Source: JANJTY01 sp038257155
Lineage (GTDB): Bacteria; Pseudomonadota; Gammaproteobacteria; Xanthomonadales; Xanthomonadaceae
Direction of reading: 5' to 3'
Length of the DNA stretch: 64,000 nucleotides
NCBI GenBank assembly: GCA_038257155.1
Contig: JBBSJP010000002.1
Span: 62,001-126,000, forward strand
Under the pieces are notes generated by a model, which worked only from the letters and a program-made list of their open reading frames with translations, had not been told where the DNA came from and did not search any database. Shown here piece by piece: positions 61,822-64,000 of this stretch (the first letter of the stretch is position 1; every line of letters starts with the position of its first letter). A program made the position numbers and the translations under genes.

Positions 61822-63318
61822 TCAGAATCCGGTTGCCACGGCGATTCCGAGGGCAAGCAGGGACAAGCCAATCAGCACGCCAGCAAACGGCAGCAAAAAC
61901 CTCACCCAAACGCCCCAATCCAGCCGTGCTGCGCCCAACGCACCCATCAGCACGGCACTTGTGGGGACCACGAGATTGGCAAGGCCATCGCCAAGCTGGA
62001 AAGCCAAAACGGTTACCTGTCGTGAAACGCCAACCAGGTCACCCAGCGGCGCCATGATCGGCATGGTCAGCGCGGCCTGCCCGGAACCCGACGGCACGAA
62101 GAAGTTGATCACTGCCTGGACTCCGAACATCAGCCAGGCTGACAACAGCTCCGGCACTTCGTCCACCAGGCCGGCCAACGCGAACAGCAGGGTGTTCATC
62201 ACCGAGGGCATTTGCGGATCAGTGCCGCCCATCAGCAGCACCAGACCCTTTGCCAAACCCACCACCAGGGCGGCCGGCAGCAGCCCGGCCGCGCCCTCAC
62301 GGAACGCATCGGCCATCGCGTTCAGGCTCATGCCTTCCAGTCGCCCGAGCACGCTGACCAGGCCAATCGCCAGACCCACGGAGAAGAACTGCGCGGCGAT
62401 TTCCGGAATGTAGTACTCGTGCACGGTCACGCCCCAGATCACCCAGCTAAGGCCGGCAAACAGCAGTACGACGTTCAGCGCGTCGATGCGGCCAAAACGC
62501 ACTGCAACCTGATCCAGCTCCGCTGCTTGCAGTGCACGATAGTGCGCATCGGTAGCCCAGGATGGCGAAGAATGCGGCGCGGCTTTGACGCGCTGCGCGT
62601 GCCACAGGGTGAACAGCGCGCCCACCAGGGTGAAGCCCGACCACATGGCAATGCGAAATCCCGAACCGGACAAGGGCTGGAGCTCGGCGATTCCCTGTGC
62701 GATAGCAACCGAAAACGGATTCATCCAGCTCGTGGCAAAGCCGATCTGGGTCGCCACCAGGGTCACCAGCACCGCCGTGATGGCATCGAACCCGAGCCGC
62801 ACCATCAGCGGCGCAAGCAGCAAGATGAAGGGGATCGTCTCCTCACCCATGCCGAACACCGCACCACCAAGCGAGAACAGGAAAAACAGCAGCGGCAGCA
62901 ACACCACTGGATTGGCACCGCTGCGTTGAATCATCGCGCGCAGGCCGCGGTCGATGCTGCCGGTCTTGAGGATGATGCCGAAGGCTCCACCGACAATCAG
63001 CAGAAACGCGACAATGCCGACCGCTGAACTGGTGCGGCTGCCCGACACCAGCCCTTCGAATGGCAGGTTCATCAGCCCTTGCCGCTCCTTGCTGCCGGAA
63101 AACAGCGTCGCCGGTGGCGCAGCGGCCGGCTCGTAACGGAAGCTGGAAAGATCCACGCGCTCCCGACCCTCGACCTCCTGCACATCGAATCGCCCGGTTG
63201 GCACCACCCAGCTCAGCAGCGCCAGCAGGGCAGCCAGGCCGAACAACAGCACCAGGGTGTCGGGCATGCGCTTGACGCTCAGCGCGGCGTTTGGCTGTTC
63301 GCTCGGGGATGGCTTCAT
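61822..63318 (-). CDS. YfcC-family transporter
   Basis: A 498-aa membrane protein with 11-12 hydrophobic segments. GGAFGIILKTGSIDRGL, FGMGEETIPFILLLAPLMVRLGFD and FFVPSGSGQAALTMPIMAPLGDLVGVSRQVTVLAFQLGDG are signatures of the YfcC/AitC (DUF-type C4-dicarboxylate anaerobic carrier-like) family. Related proteins carry basic amino acids or carboxylates; the substrate is unresolved. Confidence 0.88.
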   Translation of the reverse strand: MKPSPSEQPNAALSVKRMPDTLVLLFGLAALLALLSWVVPTGRFDVQEVEGRERVDLSSFRYEPAAAPPATLFSGSKERQGLMNLPFEGLVSGSRTSSAVGIVAFLLIVGGAFGIILKTGSIDRGLRAMIQRSGANPVVLLPLLFFLFSLGGAVFGMGEETIPFILLLAPLMVRLGFDAITAVLVTLVATQIGFATSWMNPFSVAIAQGIAELQPLSGSGFRIAMWSGFTLVGALFTLWHAQRVKAAPHSSPSWATDAHYRALQAAELDQVAVRFGRIDALNVVLLFAGLSWVIWGVTVHEYYIPEIAAQFFSVGLAIGLVSVLGRLEGMSLNAMADAFREGAAGLLPAALVVGLAKGLVLLMGGTDPQMPSVMNTLLFALAGLVDEVPELLSAWLMFGVQAVINFFVPSGSGQAALTMPIMAPLGDLVGVSRQVTVLAFQLGDGLANLVVPTSAVLMGALGAARLDWGVWVRFLLPFAGVLIGLSLLALGIAVATGF

Positions 63319-63394
63319 CGGGGATGTTGCTTCTAGATTGGACTCGGGATCTTAAACAGCGGGCGTTGAAGATGCGAAGCGAGCACCCGCCTTC

Positions 63395-63623
63395 GTAGGG
63401 GGTGCTTCAGCGCAGCGCGGCTCTCGGTGCGCCAAGGCGCACCCTACGAGAGATATAGGCTCTCTCGATTGCGAAGCAGGTGCCTGCCTTTGTAGGGTGC
63501 GCCTTGGCGCACCGATGCCCAGTCACGGAAGCGGATAGCGCTTGTGGCAGCCACTTCCGAACGCGCGGATCGAGATACGCCCTCCAGTTGGAACCGCTCT
63601 CGGTGCGCCAAGGCGCACTCTAC
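63395..63623. repeat. Three REP-like GTAGGGTGCGCC copies
   Basis: Copies at 63426-63447 (reverse), 63492-63513 (forward) and 63602-63623 (reverse, one change), plus a partial GTAGGGGGTGC at 63395. Each is a 22-bp internally palindromic unit of the family at 2685. They fill the 300-bp interval between the transporter and fumarase genes. The last copy overlaps the fumarase stop. Confidence 0.85.
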
Positions 63624-64000
63624 GCAAGGACGACAGGAATCTTGCCGATGCGCGCCTGCCACTTGGCCGGGCCGGTCTGGTGTACCGATTCGCCGCTCGA
63701 GTCCACCGCAACCGTCACGGGCATGTCGCGCACCTCGAACTCGTAGATTGCTTCCATGCCCAGATCTTCGAAGCCCACCACGCGGGCCGACTTGATCGCC
63801 TTCGACACCAGGTAGGCCGCGCCGCCCACCGCCATCAGATAGACCGAGCGATGCTTGCGGATCGCCGCAATCGCGGCGGGGCCGCGCTCGGCCTTGCCGA
63901 TCATGCCGAGCAGGCCGGTCTGGTCGAGCACCTGTTCAGTGAACTTGTCCATGCGCGTGGCCGTGGTCGGGCCGGCCGGGCCAACGGCCTCGTCGCGCAC
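63620..64000 (-). CDS. Class I fumarate hydratase (3' part)
   Basis: The 126 C-terminal residues of an iron-sulfur fumarase; the gene continues beyond the window. GPAGPTTATRMDKFTEQVLDQTGLLGMIGKAERG, VGGAAYLVSKAIKSARVVGFEDLGMEAIYEFEVRDMPVTVAVDSSGESVHQTGP are colinear with the beta domain of FumA-type enzymes, which interconvert fumarate and malate. Its stop TAG (63622-63620) falls inside a REP-like repeat. Confidence 0.93.
   Translation of the reverse strand: MRDEAVGPAGPTTATRMDKFTEQVLDQTGLLGMIGKAERGPAAIAAIRKHRSVYLMAVGGAAYLVSKAIKSARVVGFEDLGMEAIYEFEVRDMPVTVAVDSSGESVHQTGPAKWQARIGKIPVVLA

Overview
The window is a high-GC, gene-dense stretch of a gammaproteobacterial chromosome. The best fit is the Xanthomonadales/Lysobacterales, judged from gene content rather than a database match. 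Pointers are GyrA with Gln at position 83, a DksA with a long lysine/alanine-rich N-terminus, a fused alpha-beta E1 dehydrogenase, a kinase-TPR protein, a DUF6116-like small protein, a PilH-like regulator and several families of intergenic palindromic repeats. No phage, plasmid, insertion sequence, CRISPR array or obvious defence island is visible. The genes are mostly housekeeping and core metabolism, with a few regulatory and surface systems.

Layout. 1-2658 (+): 3' part of surE, then pcm, a YqaA-type membrane gene and an NlpD-type LysM/LytM lipoprotein, each overlapping the next by a few bases. 2772-6101: a Mth938-like gene and yhbY (-), then rlmE-ftsH (+). 6102-7019 is non-coding and full of palindromic repeats. 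7020-10473 (-): a SUMF-fold lipoprotein, ispF and truD, probably one operon. 10585-14972: rnd (+), tRNA-Ala with a partial duplicate of its 5' end, rnr (-) and tRNA-Leu (+). 14971-17248: a LigB-type dioxygenase and DoxX (-) divergent from a LysR regulator around a clear palindromic operator. 17494-24394: a methyltransferase, rnhA, dnaQ and a Ser/Thr kinase-TPR gene (-), divergent from gloB and an MltD-like gene (+). The yafS-rnhA-dnaQ-gloB-mltD neighbourhood resembles that of E. coli.

24493-32069: a sterol-desaturase-family membrane protein, an alpha/beta hydrolase, glutaryl-CoA dehydrogenase, a GNAT acetyltransferase, a nucleotidyl cyclase-FHA protein and a fused 2-oxoacid dehydrogenase E1. 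32228-39086 (-): a complete type IV pilus minor-pilin operon, fimT-pilV-pilW-pilX-pilY1-pilE, with a perfect CRP-type palindrome upstream. 39428-41922: tcdA, a DUF6116-like small protein, gtrA-like and mtnA. 42056-47156: an unknown protein with a basic tail, a DUF3011 protein, a CHASE3/GAF/GGDEF diguanylate cyclase, an AcuI-like reductase and a PilH-type response regulator. 47649-49662: cbpA and hsp20 (-), the latter behind a sigma-32-type promoter, and a peroxiredoxin (+). 49740-53697 (-): gyrA and a histone H1-like/DksA fusion. 53814-64000: yidD, a LytM peptidase, NhaC-type and NSS-type transporters, uup, a NAD(P)-binding protein, a lipoprotein hydrolase, a YfcC-type transporter and the 3' end of a class I fumarase.

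How the genes connect. Two systems bear on surface motility and signalling. The minor-pilin operon, pilH, the diguanylate cyclase and the cyclase-FHA protein could converge on type IV pili, because the operon carries a CRP-type site and a nucleotidyl cyclase lies about 10 kb away; that link is inference. Stress and protein quality control are represented by ftsH, rlmE, hsp20, cbpA, pcm and peroxiredoxin. Peptidoglycan remodelling is represented by the NlpD-like, MltD-like and LytM proteins. No clearly new multi-gene system was identified. The most unusual items are the DksA fusion with its two-cysteine finger, the kinase-TPR gene placed directly behind dnaQ, the cyclase-FHA protein, the partial tRNA-Ala duplication, and the separation and inversion of ispF-truD relative to surE.
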